A DNA stretch of 40,398 nucleotides from Rikenellaceae bacterium (GTDB lineage Bacteria; Bacteroidota; Bacteroidia; Bacteroidales; Rikenellaceae). Shown here piece by piece: positions 39,352 through 40,398 of the stretch. A program made the position numbers and the translations under genes. The stretch covers positions 33,633 to 74,030 of the forward strand of contig SUZD01000009.1 of assembly GCA_015060105.1 (NCBI GenBank), in the 5' to 3' direction. The notes under the pieces were generated by a model. It had not been told where the DNA came from. It was given only the letters and a program-made list of their open reading frames with translations, and ran no database searches. Every line of letters begins with the position of its first letter. Position 1 is the stretch's first letter.

Positions 39352-40398
39352 ATGAACACAGAACTAAAACTTAATCCCAATAAGTTGGTCTCGTTCCTCG
39401 GCAAACTCCCCTGCGAGTTTACCAAAGAGGATATCGTACGCTTCATCGAAGAGAACGGAATCCGTATGGTCAATTTTATGTACCCTGCGGGCGACGGCCG
39501 TCTTAAAACGCTGAACTTCGTAATCAACAATGCTGCCTATCTCGACGCCATTTTGACTTGTGGCGAGAGGGTTGATGGTTCGAGCCTCTTCCCCTTCATC
39601 GAGGCGGGTAGCAGTGACCTTTATGTGTTGCCCCGTTTCAGCACAGCATTTGTCGATCCGTTTGCCGAACTACCAACACTGTCGATGCTCTGCTCGTACT
39701 TCAACAAAGACGGAGAACTGCTGGAAAGTTCGCCCGAGAACACCTTGCGCAAAGCGTGCAAGGCATTCAACGAGGTTACGGGTATGGAGTTTCAAGCGAT
39801 GGGCGAATTGGAGTACTATGTGATTGCTCCCGATAGCGGAATGTTTGCCGCAACCGACCAAAAGGGTTATCACGAGTCGGCACCCTACGCCAAATTCAAC
39901 GAGTTCCGCACACAATGTATGGCCTACATTGCACAAGCCGGCGGACAAATCAAATATGGTCACTCCGAGGTTGGAAACTTCACTATCGACGGAATGATTT
40001 ATGAGCAAAACGAGATAGAGTTCCTGCCCGTCAATGCGCTCAATGCTGCCGACCAACTGATGATTGCCAAGTGGATTATCCGCAACCTTGCATACGAATA
40101 TGGCTACGACATCACCTTCGCGCCCAAAATTACTGCCGGTAAAGCGGGCTCTGGTCTGCATATCCATATGCGTATTGTCAAAGACGGACAAAATCAGATG
40201 TTGGACGGCGGAGTTTTGTCGGCTACTGCCCGCAAAGCGATTGCCGGTATGATGGAGGTTGCTCCCTCAATCACCGCATTCGGCAACACCAACCCGACCT
40301 CGTACTTCCGCCTTGTACCGCACCAAGAGGCTCCGACCAACATCTGCTGGGGCGACCGCAACCGCTCGGTATTGGTGCGCGTTCCGCTGGGCTGGGCT
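39352..40398 (+). CDS. glnA: Glutamine synthetase (3' end beyond window)
   Basis: ATP-dependent ligation of ammonia to glutamate in the cytosol. The first 349 residues are visible and the frame is open at the right edge. The beta-grasp N-terminal domain includes RVDGSSLFPF. The catalytic domain shows GELEYYVI, the NEIEFLP segment, the glutamate-loop-type GSGLHIHM and NPTSYFRLVPH, and the conserved NRSVLVRVP near the end. The length and motif spacing fit a GlnA-type enzyme rather than the much larger GSIII (GlnN) common in Bacteroidetes. The adenylylation-loop region is beyond the window and could not be judged. It is probably co-transcribed with the M28 peptidase. Confidence 0.92.
   Translation, partial: MNTELKLNPNKLVSFLGKLPCEFTKEDIVRFIEENGIRMVNFMYPAGDGRLKTLNFVINNAAYLDAILTCGERVDGSSLFPFIEAGSSDLYVLPRFSTAFVDPFAELPTLSMLCSYFNKDGELLESSPENTLRKACKAFNEVTGMEFQAMGELEYYVIAPDSGMFAATDQKGYHESAPYAKFNEFRTQCMAYIAQAGGQIKYGHSEVGNFTIDGMIYEQNEIEFLPVNALNAADQLMIAKWIIRNLAYEYGYDITFAPKITAGKAGSGLHIHMRIVKDGQNQMLDGGVLSATARKAIAGMMEVAPSITAFGNTNPTSYFRLVPHQEAPTNICWGDRNRSVLVRVPLGWA

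Overview
The window looks like a chromosomal segment of a gut-type member of the Bacteroidales, probably Alistipes/Rikenellaceae-like. The reasons are surface lipoproteins with BACON domains, an S46 dipeptidyl-peptidase, promoter-like boxes of the Bacteroidetes type (TAnnTTTG), and start codons without Shine-Dalgarno sequences. The genus is inferred from these traits, not proven. No rRNA, tRNA, CRISPR array, insertion sequence or phage gene was seen, and no gap between genes exceeds about 240 bases.

Left half (1-23808, all minus strand). Transcription runs ftsE-like ATPase, gyrB, M60 peptidase 6, udk, then M60 peptidases 5, 4, 3, 2 and 1. The sixth copy (peptidase 1) runs off the left edge. 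The six peptidases are paralogous lipoproteins of about 1,110-1,160 residues. Each has a lipoprotein signal, three BACON-like Ig repeats, a discoidin-like (F5/8 type C) domain, an M60/enhancin-like zinc metallopeptidase domain and a conserved C-terminal module. All six keep the HExxH plus downstream Glu motif. They fall into three neighbouring pairs (1/2, 3/4, 5/6) by N-terminal sequence. Gaps between genes are 14-88 bases, and none contains a TAnnTTTG box. One gap carries a stem capped by a UUCG tetraloop. M60-like enzymes of this architecture are known mucin or O-glycoprotein peptidases in gut Bacteroides. This array is therefore best read as an expanded host-glycoprotein-degrading set placed in a housekeeping locus.

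Middle (23809-28548). A serine hydrolase lipoprotein on the plus strand meets the minus-strand set rlmD-like, SIMPL-domain protein, cdd, RluA-family pseudouridine synthase. The two coding regions abut stop to stop with no bases between. The set handles RNA modification and pyrimidine salvage plus one periplasmic protein.

Right half (28549-40398, plus strand). A tight operon starts at a Bacteroidetes promoter: metallo-beta-lactamase hydrolase, FkbM methyltransferase, trmD, lpxB, FAH-family hydrolase, maf and an S46 peptidase predicted to be DPP11-like. It ends at a strong terminator. A DUF819 membrane protein and an Omp85-like barrel follow, closed by a second terminator. An M28 peptidase and a glutamine synthetase, cut by the right edge, finish the window. 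Together with the M60 array, the exported DPP11-like and M28 peptidases suggest a cell geared to protein and glycoprotein catabolism.
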